Assembly (NCBI RefSeq): GCF_019402665.1
Contig: NZ_VSST01000048.1
Location: forward strand, 1-64,000
Direction of reading: 5' to 3'
Source of the DNA: Bradyrhizobium canariense
GTDB taxonomy: Bacteria > Pseudomonadota > Alphaproteobacteria > Rhizobiales > Xanthobacteraceae
Length of the DNA stretch: 64,000 bases
The notes beneath the pieces are model-generated. The model had not been told where the DNA came from, did not search any database, and saw only the letters and a program-made list of their open reading frames with translations. Both the position numbers and the translations under genes were made by a program. Of this stretch, positions 17,009 to 25,317 are shown piece by piece; positions within the stretch are counted from its first letter, which is position 1, and every line of letters begins with the position of its first letter.

Positions 17009-17169
17009 ACCCAGGCCTCTCGCGCGAACCACTCGTGTGTAGCCGCGCAGACCCGACAATAGGTGCGCGAGAAGAATACCGCGCTGCAGCGAAACCTTTC
17101 GCGATCAGTCTCGATACCCGTCGAAATAGCGTCGCCCGTTTCCGGGCATTTGATCATTACCATACCCAT
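16942..17169 (-). CDS. Small Cys-containing hypothetical protein (zinc-ribbon-like)
   Basis: A 75-residue protein hidden in a longer open frame. It starts MGMVMIKCPETGDAISTGI and continues ERFRCSAVFFSRTYCRVCAATHEWFAREAWVYEP. The Cys of MIKCP, FRC and the CRVC pair suggest a zinc ribbon. Proteins of this pattern are common in Bradyrhizobium as conserved hypotheticals. An AGGA sequence 8 bases before the ATG at 17169 supports this start; upstream residues in the same frame are low-complexity and not gene-like. It overlaps the 3' end of the Crp/Fnr gene on the other strand by about 67 bases. Function unknown. Confidence 0.7.
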   Translation of the reverse strand: MGMVMIKCPETGDAISTGIETDRERFRCSAVFFSRTYCRVCAATHEWFAREAWVYEPALDSRLPGGWQASRAGAA

Positions 17170-17216
17170 CTTCAATTCCTGCAATCTGTTGCGGACCCTG
17201 AGCACGCTGGCCCGCC

Positions 17217-17266
17217 ATCGACTGGACCGAGCGTCCCCTCGTCGCGGAGACGCCTGTCCAGTCGAT
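17217..17266. repeat. Long hairpin between the phasin gene and the zinc-ribbon gene
   Basis: An exact 11-base inverted repeat, ATCGACTGGAC at 17217-17227 and GTCCAGTCGAT at 17256-17266, encloses a second nested pair GCGTC/GACGC, giving a long imperfect stem. It lies about 23 bases past the phasin stop codon and has no T-run, so it could be a 3' mRNA-stabilising or rho-independent-like structure or a processing site. Confidence 0.6.
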
Positions 17267-17288
17267 CCGCGCGGCCGGTAGCCTCGGT

Positions 17289-17771
17289 TCAGACGGTCTT
17301 GTGCAGCACTCTGTTGAAGCTGGTCTTGATGGGCTCGGTCGTCTCGATCGCAACTTTCTGCGCGAGCTCCCAAAGCTCCCGATTCTGTGCGGAGACAACT
17401 TCGAAAGCCTCGCGGCTTCGGGCGGTCGAAAGATGCACGATATCCAGCAGCGACCTGGTCTCAGCGAGCCGGGATAAAAACTCCAGGGTGGCGCTGGTAT
17501 TGTCTTTGGAAATCTCGATGACCTTGGCGCCGTAGTCAACGGCCCCTCTGGCGTTCATAGAGCAGGCTTCACGGAGAATGTCGCTGATCTCCTCGGAAGT
17601 CGCTTTCATGCTCGCGATATTTTTCTTGGTCTGTGCGGCGCCCTGCTCGGCGAAGCCACGGAGGAGTTCCTGGAAATTCAAAAACGGCAAATCGAACCTT
17701 GGTTTTGCACCATTCGTGTTCTCATTCACCGGATCGACCTGCGTTTCGACTTTCACATTGGCATCATTCAC
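17289..17771 (-). CDS. Phasin family protein
   Basis: Helical protein of 160 residues of the phasin type, which coats polyhydroxyalkanoate granules. Evidence is a Pro-containing acidic N terminus (KPRFDLPFLNFQELLRGFAEQG) followed by a long amphipathic helix region with the phasin-like stretch NIASMKATSEEISDILREACSMNARGAVDYGAKVIEI and NTSATLEFLSRLAETRSLLDIVHLSTARSREAFE. No membrane segment or signal is present. The N-terminal FLNFQEL could be the granule-binding helix. No PHA synthase gene lies in the window, so the role is inferred from family resemblance alone. Confidence 0.82.
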   Translation of the reverse strand: MNDANVKVETQVDPVNENTNGAKPRFDLPFLNFQELLRGFAEQGAAQTKKNIASMKATSEEISDILREACSMNARGAVDYGAKVIEISKDNTSATLEFLSRLAETRSLLDIVHLSTARSREAFEVVSAQNRELWELAQKVAIETTEPIKTSFNRVLHKTV

Positions 17772-18006
17772 GAGCTTTCATCCTTTCAAGCGAAACTAGT
17801 TAGTAGATTGAAGACTCCCCGCTCCCCGCACGTACTGCGCCAGAAAACTAGCGCCCCTGTTCTCGGCGTGACGGGAGGCTGCTGCGGATGAACCGCTTGC
17901 CCCCCGCCGAAGCCAAATATGATCGATTAAATTCGAACCATCCGTTCGCTTTCGGACTCTCGCTGAATAATTTGATGGGTTGCGACAGGCGGAGCAGGCA
18001 TAAGCT

Positions 18007-18216
18007 TTAAATCTGCGACGTTGCAGCGGCCGCTCGGTTGCACTCTGAGCTCGCGCGCCGTCCGAGATAGCCCGACCGGCGCAGCTCGCGCTGATGGTTC
18101 TCTTCTCGATCCACTCGGTCCCTGAGACTCTCAAGTTCCGCGAGTTGGGAGGCAAGCGCTTCGAGGCGCTGGCGAAGAACAGCAGCGGGGTTGTCCACTC
18201 GAGCGCAGATTTTCAT
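18007..18216 (-). CDS. Small coiled-coil hypothetical protein
   Basis: Protein of 69 residues with an AGGAG ribosome-binding site 7 bases before the ATG at 18216. A heptad-like helix, AAVLRQRLEALASQLAELESLRDRV, makes up the core, followed by a polar tail. A second small gene at 20930 shares the core pattern (AVLRQ, then E-L, Q, EL, LR, RV with the same spacing), so the two are paralogues. Function unknown; a short coiled-coil partner protein is possible. Confidence 0.65.
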   Translation of the reverse strand: MKICARVDNPAAVLRQRLEALASQLAELESLRDRVDREENHQRELRRSGYLGRRASSECNRAAAATSQI

Positions 18217-18431
18217 GTGAGGTCTCCTGGCAATATGTCCGCGAGAATTCCGCCAGCTTTGACGGTCGGAAAAATATGTGATCACGGAAAAACGTGACTG
18301 ACATTCGGCATGCTGCGCCGCCAATAACGATGCGGTGGCGCGTTAAGAGAGCGCTCATGTGCCCAGGCGCGCGGCACGTGCCCTTTCGGGCCAGGCTGTG
18401 GAGCCTGCAATAACAGCGGGACGAGCCGTTG

Positions 18432-18926
18432 TTAATGCTCGGAGCGGGTTGCGCTCGAAAGTCGAGTGGCGACTCGCTCGCAGTCGGGCTTGTACCTCCG
18501 CTCCTCGTCTTCTTCATCTGCACAATCGACGCCTCCATATGCGGTCGGATTTCCAGAGTTCGCTCCCGTTGCGAAGGGCCCTTTACCACCGGCCGTTCTG
18601 CCCGATCCGGCGCCACCGCCGGCTGGCCCACCGGGACCAGATGACCCACCACGGCGCCCCCCAGATGAGCCACCACCTCCAGCGCCCCCAGAGGATCCGC
18701 CTCCAGAGGACCCAGACGCTGCAGGGGACGGACGATCATCGAAGAATGACTGGCCCCTGTCGTTGCCAAGCGTTGCTACGGTCTGTCCGCCTGAACGCGC
18801 GATGGCTGTCGAGGTTAGCGAGGTCGACAGCAGCAGCGTCATGACGGGGGGGGTCACGGCCGCGAATCTTCCGCAGGTTTTAAGAAATGCCCGCCGGTCG
18901 TCATCTTCATTGCCGTCCCGGGTCAC
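18432..18926 (-). CDS. Tat-signal Gly/Ser-rich exported protein
   Basis: Protein of 164 residues. The N terminus has a twin-arginine-type signal: DDRRAFLKTCG then a hydrophobic stretch FAAVTPPVMTLLLSTSLTSTAIA. The mature part is a long low-complexity Gly/Ser/Pro segment (about residues 75-120, for example SGSSGGGSSGGAGGGGSSGG) and an acidic tail (DCADEEDEERR). Codons for TPP lie in a run of eight C at about 18846-18853, a slippage-prone tract early in the gene. A second, frameshifted copy of the same N-terminal design lies at 21634-21842. Function unknown; it may be a surface or periplasmic structural protein. Confidence 0.68.
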   Translation of the reverse strand: MTRDGNEDDDRRAFLKTCGRFAAVTPPVMTLLLSTSLTSTAIARSGGQTVATLGNDRGQSFFDDRPSPAASGSSGGGSSGGAGGGGSSGGRRGGSSGPGGPAGGGAGSGRTAGGKGPFATGANSGNPTAYGGVDCADEEDEERRYKPDCERVATRLSSATRSEH

Positions 18927-19166
18927 GACGCTCTCCTGATTTAATTTTATTCGTTCATATTATATATTAAATCGACATTCAACCAGAACTTTTGTTTGAA
19001 AGATGGGAGTTGTGAAGCGCGCGTCGCCGGGCAGATCGTCACTTTTTCCACGGCCGTCGGGTTTGCCAGCCCCGGCGCCGGAGTCCAATCTAGACACTCA
19101 AACTAATATTTAATATGCATATATCTGATTTATGTTATCAAGGGCAACGCATGACGGATGATTGCC

Positions 19167-19439
19167 ATGCCACTGCAATTTCACCGGCCCATCGAAAACA
19201 TGGAGATCTGGAGCGCGAGCGGCGATGGCTTCTCGTTTGTGATCAGCCTAGAGAGCCCTACCGGTCCGGGCTTTCACGGACGTTCCGGCTACCTGGCGAG
19301 TTGGCGACCACTCTACGAGAACAATGGCGCCATCAAGATCAACGGTTCGCCCTTCCGGACATTGGCTGAGGCCGAAGGAGCCTGTCGCAACATGGCCGAG
19401 CACCTGGGCGCTGCAACCGATCCGCACCGCCCGACATGA
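19167..19439 (+). CDS. Conserved-looking small hypothetical protein
   Basis: Protein of about 90 residues with a compact, non-repetitive composition: ENMEIWSASGDGFSFVISLES, GRSGYLASWRPLYENNGAIKINGSPF and TLAEAEGACRNMAEHLG. This pattern of a beta-rich start and a C-terminal AEAE helix fits a small folded domain and, from memory, resembles conserved rhizobial hypotheticals. No signal peptide or membrane segment is present. The ATG at 19167 is one of three possible starts (19158, 19167, or the Met of MEIW). It is convergent with the response regulator that ends 13 bases downstream. Confidence 0.65.
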   Translation: MPLQFHRPIENMEIWSASGDGFSFVISLESPTGPGFHGRSGYLASWRPLYENNGAIKINGSPFRTLAEAEGACRNMAEHLGAATDPHRPT

Positions 19440-19451
19440 TGCGATTTCCAG

Positions 19452-20198
19452 CTAACGCGTACGTCCCGGAAGGACATTGCTGCGCTTGACGCCCTCGACA
19501 TTTCGAACCGCCGGATCCTGCTGCAGTAGGCCCGAGGGCTCGAGGTCACGTGGGGCCGTGTGCTGCCCGTTTTGCGAAATTGCCAATGCCGCGAGAACTG
19601 TTCGATTGCTGATATCGAGCTTCTGGAAGATGTGGTGAAGATGGACTTTGATCGTACCGTCGGCAATGTTCAGGCGACGCCCAATCTCCTTGTTCGACAG
19701 CCCCTCCGATACAAGTCTCATGATCTGCAGCTCCCTGTCGGTCAGATGCGTCAGAGGCTTCTCCTCCCCGGCGCAAGGCTCCCCACCGACCTCCCAACCC
19801 GTGCTCGGCGACTGCGGTGCCAGTCCCTGGCCTTCTGCAACCTTCCTCAGGGTGGCGACCAGCATCTCGGGGTTAGCATCCTTCGTGAGGACAAAGCAGG
19901 CGCGGCCCGCGGCCAGCGTCTGCAACCTTTGATCGCCGGCCTTATCGGCGAAAAAAATCACCCGGGTACCCTGGCCAGCGATGTTTGCGAGGCCTAGGAC
20001 GCCCAGTCGACTGATATTGCGCATTGCAACATCGACCAGTGCAATGTCGGGCACCAGAAGTCGGATCGCCCCCATGCAGCTTGCAGCGTCGCCGCAGGCG
20101 GCCACGATCGCAAAGTCGTGCTGCGTCGCAAGGACGCTGCTGATTCCCTGCAAGACGATCGGGTGCCGATCCGCGATGACGATTCTGATGCGGCGCAT
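19452..20198 (-). CDS. NarL/FixJ-family response regulator
   Basis: Two-component regulator of about 248 residues. The receiver domain begins MRRIRIVIADRHPIVLQGI with the acidic residue at position 10, has the phospho-acceptor Asp56 (IALVDVAM) and the conserved Lys in FVLTKDA. A 35-residue linker leads to a LuxR-type helix-turn-helix, LTDRELQIMRLVSEGLSNKEIGRRLNIADGTIKVHLHHIFQKL. The tail of about 45 residues is unusual and may be unstructured. No partner kinase is adjacent, so it is an orphan in the window. The ATG at 20198 gives a canonical receiver start; the frame extends eight codons further. Confidence 0.9.
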   Translation of the reverse strand: MRRIRIVIADRHPIVLQGISSVLATQHDFAIVAACGDAASCMGAIRLLVPDIALVDVAMRNISRLGVLGLANIAGQGTRVIFFADKAGDQRLQTLAAGRACFVLTKDANPEMLVATLRKVAEGQGLAPQSPSTGWEVGGEPCAGEEKPLTHLTDRELQIMRLVSEGLSNKEIGRRLNIADGTIKVHLHHIFQKLDISNRTVLAALAISQNGQHTAPRDLEPSGLLQQDPAVRNVEGVKRSNVLPGRTR

Positions 20199-20929
20199 GC
20201 TTCCACTGCCTATTCCTGACACCCCCCACGCCGCAATTTATTCCCACATTCGCCCTAAAGACGCGCGGGAGGGCACAACCCATCCGTTCTGCCAAAACGC
20301 CGCACTGTCAATTTCCTCGCGGCACGCATCGGCAACGCATGATGGCCCCATCATAGTAACTCGCTTCGAGCATGCGTGCAGCACCGTAGGAATCCGGTCC
20401 TCCATAGAAAATCCGAAATAGCCAATTCATCGACGAAACAGCACCTTTCTTCAGCAACGCCAGATCGCTGCGAGCTGCCAACTCGCCGCAGATTTATGGG
20501 CCAAAAAAGCGGCGGCGTTGTCAGCGTTGGTTAACGGAAATCAAACTTATCAGCAGCCACTTATTACGAACGATATATAGGGACATTGACGATTCAAATC
20601 TAACATTCGACAAACTTTCACCAGAGCGAGGCGATCTGAAAAGCCTCAATCCAGAACACGAGGAGGAGGCTCAAAAAAGTAATACTATTCATCAACATCA
20701 ATACGAGGACTGGTCCTCAAGCGCGACAGCGGCTGGTGTCCCTTCTGATCTCGGTCGTGTGTCAAGCGGGAGTCTTTCCAACCATTGATCAGACCTCTCG
20801 AACGATAACGGCTGCTTCGGCAGGAACACCGATGAAAACCTGGTCAGCAAAGTTCGGGCGACATTTTCGTTAACCGAGCAACTTCAATCTGCAGTCACGG
20901 GTCATCGCTGGTAATGAGTAGGTGGTCAC
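20199..20929. other. About 730 bases without a supported gene
   Basis: Intergenic DNA upstream of the response regulator (read leftwards) and of a small coiled-coil gene (read rightwards). Open frames here show no conserved pattern. Composition drops toward AT in 20540-20700. It should contain both promoters. No RNA gene is recognised. Confidence 0.5.
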
Positions 20930-21115
20930 ATGTATTCTTCGGCTGTTTTGCGGCAAACGCATGAATCTCTGATCGTTCAATTCACCGAATTGCAGAATTT
21001 ACGTAGTCGCGTGTCGATGGCCGAGCAGCGCTTGCTCGGCCCGATGCGGAGGGTCCGCAGGCGGAGACCGGCTGGGAGGCGACCGGCCGGTCGAAGGCAC
21101 AGGCCCGGCTGGTAG
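20930..21115 (+). CDS. Small coiled-coil hypothetical protein, paralogue of the one at 18007
   Basis: Protein of 61 residues. The first half (SAVLRQTHESLIVQFTELQNLRSRVSMAEQRL) aligns with the helix of the 69-residue protein at 18007-18216. The second half is an Arg-rich tail (RRVRRRRPAGRRPAGRRHRPGW) that has no counterpart there and may reflect a frame change after the conserved part or a nucleic-acid-binding tail. GGTGG lies 4 bases before the ATG. Function unknown. Confidence 0.5.
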   Translation: MYSSAVLRQTHESLIVQFTELQNLRSRVSMAEQRLLGPMRRVRRRRPAGRRPAGRRHRPGW

Positions 21116-21239
21116 CCCCAAGAAGTACCGCACTGCACACTAGAGTTCTGTGCGCAGGCCGATCAGGCTTGCCCGACGGGGCTTCGACCTGATAAGCCGC
21201 CCTCCTATTTCAAATCGGGAAGTAGTGGGGACGGCTTCC

Positions 21240-21578
21240 ATGGGGAACGACGAGTGGGCATCTGCGACCACAGCCGAGCTGTGGCGGCTTTACGATGAAG
21301 TGACGACTGTTCTTAGTCGGAGAATGATTGCGGAAAAAGCCAAGCTCGAAGAGCGGCTCCGCAGGATAGAAGGAACTTCCGGGGCCCCCGACCAGGAACG
21401 TGCGCGTCGCCCCTACCCCCCAGTGCTGCCGAAGTATCAAAATCCGAAAAACCCATCCGAGACCTGGTCCGGTCGCGGCAGGCAACCCCGCTGGCTGAAG
21501 GCGCAGCTCCGAGCCGGCAAGAGGCTGGATGATTTGTTGATCAACCGTTCATCCAGCAAGCGCCGCCGCACCGGTTGA
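21240..21578 (+). CDS. H-NS family nucleoid-associated protein
   Basis: Protein of 112 residues of the H-NS histone family. The N-terminal half is a coiled-coil oligomerisation region (TAELWRLYDEVTTVLSRRMIAEKAKLEERLRRI). A Pro-rich linker (RRPYPPVLPKYQNP) leads to the DNA-binding domain, NPSETWSGRGRQPRWLKAQLRAGKRLDDLLI, with the GRGRQPRW loop that enters the minor groove of AT-rich DNA. Such proteins silence horizontally acquired AT-rich genes. Its place in an accessory region full of AT-rich promoter islands suggests local control. The ATG at 21240 is chosen because the conserved protein begins there. Confidence 0.85.
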   Translation: MGNDEWASATTAELWRLYDEVTTVLSRRMIAEKAKLEERLRRIEGTSGAPDQERARRPYPPVLPKYQNPKNPSETWSGRGRQPRWLKAQLRAGKRLDDLLINRSSSKRRRTG

Positions 21579-21633
21579 GCCCGGCGACGGCCGCGATGCC
21601 ATACACACCATGGCTGTCCATAGACCGCAAAAT

Positions 21634-21842
21634 CTAGCGGTCGCGATCTTCTTTATTGTTAGGACTGCCGTCACGGCCGCCGTTTCCGAAGCCATTGTTG
21701 CGGTGCACAACATGACCGCCCGACTTGGCTATTGCAGCTGGGGTAAGAGAGGTGGACAGCAACAGCCTCATACGGCGGTGAATTTTCCGCAGCCTTTCAA
21801 GAACTCACGACGATCTTCGCCGTCGGTGTCGAGATGGGTCAT
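21634..21842 (-). pseudogene. Frameshifted copy of the Tat-signal exported protein
   Basis: Reading from the ATG at 21842 gives THLDTDGEDRREFLKGCGKFTAV and then a stop. The adjacent frame continues with LLLSTSLTPAAIAKSGGHVV and ends at a TAG at 21634-21636. Compared with the intact gene at 18432-18926 (RRAFLKTCGRFAAVTPPVMTLLLSTSLT), thirteen bases that encode the end of V, TPP and V are missing, which changes the frame. The mature part is also short and lacks the long Gly/Ser repeat. It is best read as a decayed paralogue. Confidence 0.7.
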
Positions 21843-22531
21843 TCGGTCCTCCCGCAACATTCCGGCTCGCCTCCAAAATAGACCAAAATCATCGCGCCGC
21901 AACTGATTATACTAATTTAACCATTTAAATTTACTGATTGCCGATCACGGTGTGTCCGATTTGACGAAGCAGCAGATTGAACAACTTCCCGCGTCAGGAA
22001 AACATCAGGCCGGGCTTCACCAAAATCCACCGCACACAGCTCGCCGCCTTGAATTGGTTCGTTTTAAACTTAATTTCCGCTCTCAACCATGATTTTTAAT
22101 TTTGTGGCAGCATGCTTGGAGCACATCCCGCTCCAAGCCACTGCAGCCGGAGTGGCGGATTTGGCGGATTTGCATGTCGACGTAGAACTTTCCTCGCCGA
22201 GCGGCGTCTTCGCCCGAGCGATGTGCTGCGCACTGAATACGCCAATGCGAAACCAACCTTGGCCGCACATAGTCGTCAACGACGTGCTTCCCGAGAAATT
22301 ACTGGAGTGATTGCGGCCGAATGCGTCGTGCTCGAGAAAGCCAATCTGATTAGGGCGATGTGCTGCCGCTTCCGTCATTGAAACGACGCGGGCTACCCTC
22401 GGGCTGTCGCTTGATCTTCTCCGCCGGATCGTTGCAGCTTAAAGATAGGCTCACTTCGCTTGAGCAGCTCAAATGCGCTCGGGAGTAGCGCCCAGCCCGT
22501 TCTGGCCAAGCAGGGCTCCGGGCACCGGCGC
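21843..22531. other. About 690 bases without a supported gene
   Basis: Contains an AT-rich island at about 21900-21945 and open frames on both strands at 22070-22380, none of which has a convincing ribosome-binding site or family pattern. It lies between the decayed exported-protein copy and the 3' end of the LapG-like protease gene. Confidence 0.45.
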
Positions 22532-23146
22532 TCACGTCCCTTCCCGCCCAACCGCCACCCACAGCCCATCGCGACCCGGGCTCTGCACGCGAACCCAGCG
22601 ATAGGGCGTCCGCGACCATAGGATGATCTGCGGCGTGAGATTATCGAGGACGATATCGCCGCTCCTGGTACGCACGAGGAGCACCAAATGATGTTCTCCG
22701 GAACCGACGACGACTTCGCTCAATAACAGGACTCGCGCCGGCCAGCCGCGCTGAAGCAACTCGTGGCGTTTACTCACCGCGTAGTCGTTGCAATCGCCAC
22801 GAGTAGGGTTGATGATCCACGCCTCGCCCGCAAGACCGAGCTCGTTGCGAGCTGGCGCTATTGCCCAGTTGACCACACGATTGATCTCCCGCAGCTCCGT
22901 CCATCGCTTCTCCGTCAGCCGGATCGGCCCGCCGCGGAAGAGGCGCCGCAGGCGACATTCGGCATCATAACGGAGGCAAAACAGCGTGTAAGTGAGGGGC
23001 GGAAGCGTCGGGCGCCCCAGCTCGATATGCCCAAGAGCCGCTTGCAGGGCCGTCGGCACGGTCGACAGTGCCGCACCCGCCCACTGAACGCCTCCGATCA
23101 TGACAGCTACGGCTGCGACGACGCTTGGCCTCGAGGTTCGTTGCAT
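22532..23146 (-). CDS. Bacterial transglutaminase-like cysteine protease (LapG-like)
   Basis: Periplasmic protease of about 204 residues. A Sec signal (SVVAAVAVMIGGVQWAGAA) is followed by the BTLCP fold. Active-site residues are visible: Cys in RGDCNDYAVSKRHEL, His in SGEHHLVLLVRT and Asp in DIVLDNLTPQI. In LapG of pseudomonads this family cuts giant surface adhesins and is controlled by LapD and c-di-GMP. It lies beside a type I secretion system, which fits that theme, but neither a LapA-type adhesin nor LapD is present. GGGGAT is well placed for the ATG at 23146. Confidence 0.88.
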   Translation of the reverse strand: MQRTSRPSVVAAVAVMIGGVQWAGAALSTVPTALQAALGHIELGRPTLPPLTYTLFCLRYDAECRLRRLFRGGPIRLTEKRWTELREINRVVNWAIAPARNELGLAGEAWIINPTRGDCNDYAVSKRHELLQRGWPARVLLLSEVVVGSGEHHLVLLVRTRSGDIVLDNLTPQIILWSRTPYRWVRVQSPGRDGLWVAVGREGT

Positions 23147-23173
23147 TTGCCGATCCCCTTGCGAAGACGCCAA

Positions 23174-24003
23174 GTGAGGCCCGGATTCAACCCAGAGCGT
23201 GGCCGCCCTGCCGCGAGAACATTACCTACGGTTATAATATTCAATAGAATTTAAATCCAGTATAATACGCCAAGATAATAAATAATTAATATGCATGCCG
23301 ACCGCCCGCAAAGGAGCCGCCGTAGCACTCACAATCCTGCCGAAGAAAGGATGGGAGAGAATGAAGGAGCGGGAGCTGTTGGACGGCTCGGGTGTCCCGA
23401 GGGAAAGGCCGCCCAAAAGCACGCACAGAGCGTACTTCGCGCGTCTTGAGCCGGGGCGACAATTTAACGCCCTATCCGATTTATTCGTTGATTTAATTGT
23501 TCGCCGGGGTCAAATCGTCAACCCGTACTTCCTCGATCAGGACAGTTTCATATGCCAGATGGGCTACTCGTCATCGTGGGGGCTGAAGCTTCAATACTTG
23601 TCTTCCTGGCCGCGATGACCCTGTACGCTAAGCGAATGGATGTGCTGAGCGGACGGTCGTTCGAGCGATCCGTAGTCTCGCCCACTGACAGCAGGCATCC
23701 ACTACGGCCGATCCGTCGAAAACCGCGCGATCTATTGCGGTTGCTCAGGAAGTGGATCGATCTCGCCGCGCTCGCCCCACCAGATCTCCTGCGACGGCCC
23801 GACATCACCAGAACGCCGCGGTCGAGCTTTCAAACCAGACTGCAGACCCCGTCCGGCTTGTGCCGCGCGCCGGTCGACGAGCCACGCCCGCTGGACGCTT
23901 CCGGCCGCCCAGCCGCAGAAGCTGATCGCCAACGCTGGCGCCGACGGATAGGGCGTCAGCCCCGAATTCGCGCAGTCGAGCGCTGCTATCTTCCCGCGAA
24001 CAG
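23174..24003. other. About 830 bases with no confident gene
   Basis: Includes an AT-rich promoter-like island at 23225-23300. One plus-strand frame from an ATG at 23552 starts with a hydrophobic stretch (GLLVIVGAEASILVFLAAMTLYAKRM) that could be a short membrane protein, but its second half is Arg/Pro-rich and runs antisense into the HlyD gene, so it is not called. A frame at 23295-23618 has no supporting pattern. Confidence 0.45.
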
Positions 24004-25317
24004 TCAGCGCTCCTTGAATGCGCGCTCCACCTGATCGCGCAACGGCTTGAGCAGGTAAGATAGCGCGGTCCGACCGGCCGTCTTGATGAAGACCTCGACC
24101 GGCATGCCAGGCAACAGCTTGGCCGACCCGAGTTTCGCCAGCTCTTCCGGCTTCAGCAGGACGCGGCCCGTGTAGTAACTCGTGCCGGCACGCTGATCCT
24201 GTGTAATGTCTGCCGAGACCATGCTGACCTCTCCGTCGATTTCGGGCGTAGTCTTCTGGTTAAACGCCGCGAAGCGCATTGTCGCGGTCTGCCCCATATA
24301 GACTTGGTCGATATCGCGCGGTGCGATCTTGACCTCAACCGCAAGCGAGTCCGCATCGGGCACGATCAGCATGATCTGCTCGCCGGGAGAGATCACACCT
24401 CCGACCGTGTGGACGCTCAGCTCGTGGACGCGGCCGGCTTGCGGTGCCCTGATATCGATCCGGTTCAATTGATCGACCGCCGCGGTCTTGCGCTCGCTCA
24501 GCTCGGAGAGCTTCGATCGCGTTTCGATCAGATCCTTGCCTACTTCCGTCCGCAGGTCCTGGTCGATCTGAATGATCTGGAGTCCGATTTCGGCGATCTT
24601 GCCCTTCGACTGAGCAATCATTCCTGCCAGCTGACTGCGCTCGCCTTCGAGGCGGGCGGAATCACGCTCGAGGGAGTTGAGCCGCGTGATCGGCACCAGA
24701 TTTTTTTGCCAGAGACTGCGCACGCCCTCCAGCTCCTGGCGGATAAATTCGACTTCCTTCTGCTTGGCCTCGGTCTGACCGGTAAGGCCTTTGATCTCGT
24801 TTTCCAGCTGCGCGCTCTTCTCCCGCAACTGCGCTTTTTGGCCGCTCCGCGCCTGACGACGCAGCTCGAACAGCTTTCGCTCCGCAGTGATCGCACGGCT
24901 CGCCTCCGAGTTGCTCTCCTTGGCCCGGTCTAGCAGCACCTTGGGAAAGATGGCCTGCTCGGCGCCATCGCGCTCGGCCTCGAGACGAGCCTGACGCGCG
25001 AACAGCTCATCGAGGCTGTTGGTGACGATGGTCGCATTCGCGAGCGTCTGAGTCTCGTCGAGGCGGATCAAAACATCCCCTGCGTTAACCCGGGCGCCCT
25101 CCCGCACGCGCAACTCTCCTACGATCCCACCAGTGGAGTGCTGAACCTTCTTGACGCTCGAATCCACCACGACCACGCCTTGGGCGATCACCGCGCCCGA
25201 CAATTGGGTCGTTGTCGCCCAACCACCGATCCCAAAGGTTACCAAACCGAACATGATCATACCGACGATCATGTAACGCTGGATGGATTGCATCGCCGGT
25301 GTCACCTGGCCATTCAT
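24004..25317 (-). CDS. HlyD-family type I secretion adaptor (PrsE-like)
   Basis: Membrane-fusion protein of 437 residues that links the inner-membrane ABC exporter to a TolC-type channel. There is a short cytosolic N terminus, one membrane helix (MIVGMIMFGLVTFGIGGWA), a lipoyl-type half domain (AQGVVVVDSSVKKVQHSTGGIVGEL, REGARVNAGDVLIRLD), a long coiled coil (about residues 95-290) and the second lipoyl half with IRAPQAGRVHELSVHTVGGVISPGE, then a beta-barrel domain with GMPVEVFIKTAGRTALSYLLKPL. Its start overlaps the stop of the ABC gene by four bases (ATGA), so the two are translationally coupled. Confidence 0.93.
   Translation of the reverse strand: MNGQVTPAMQSIQRYMIVGMIMFGLVTFGIGGWATTTQLSGAVIAQGVVVVDSSVKKVQHSTGGIVGELRVREGARVNAGDVLIRLDETQTLANATIVTNSLDELFARQARLEAERDGAEQAIFPKVLLDRAKESNSEASRAITAERKLFELRRQARSGQKAQLREKSAQLENEIKGLTGQTEAKQKEVEFIRQELEGVRSLWQKNLVPITRLNSLERDSARLEGERSQLAGMIAQSKGKIAEIGLQIIQIDQDLRTEVGKDLIETRSKLSELSERKTAAVDQLNRIDIRAPQAGRVHELSVHTVGGVISPGEQIMLIVPDADSLAVEVKIAPRDIDQVYMGQTATMRFAAFNQKTTPEIDGEVSMVSADITQDQRAGTSYYTGRVLLKPEELAKLGSAKLLPGMPVEVFIKTAGRTALSYLLKPLRDQVERAFKER

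Noticed and set aside
22070..22378. Overlapping short frames on both strands
   Set aside because: Neither has a family pattern nor a supported start; left as non-coding.
23552..24034. Plus-strand frame that starts with a membrane-like segment
   Set aside because: The second half is low-complexity Arg/Pro and runs antisense into the HlyD gene; a short membrane protein cannot be excluded but is not supported.
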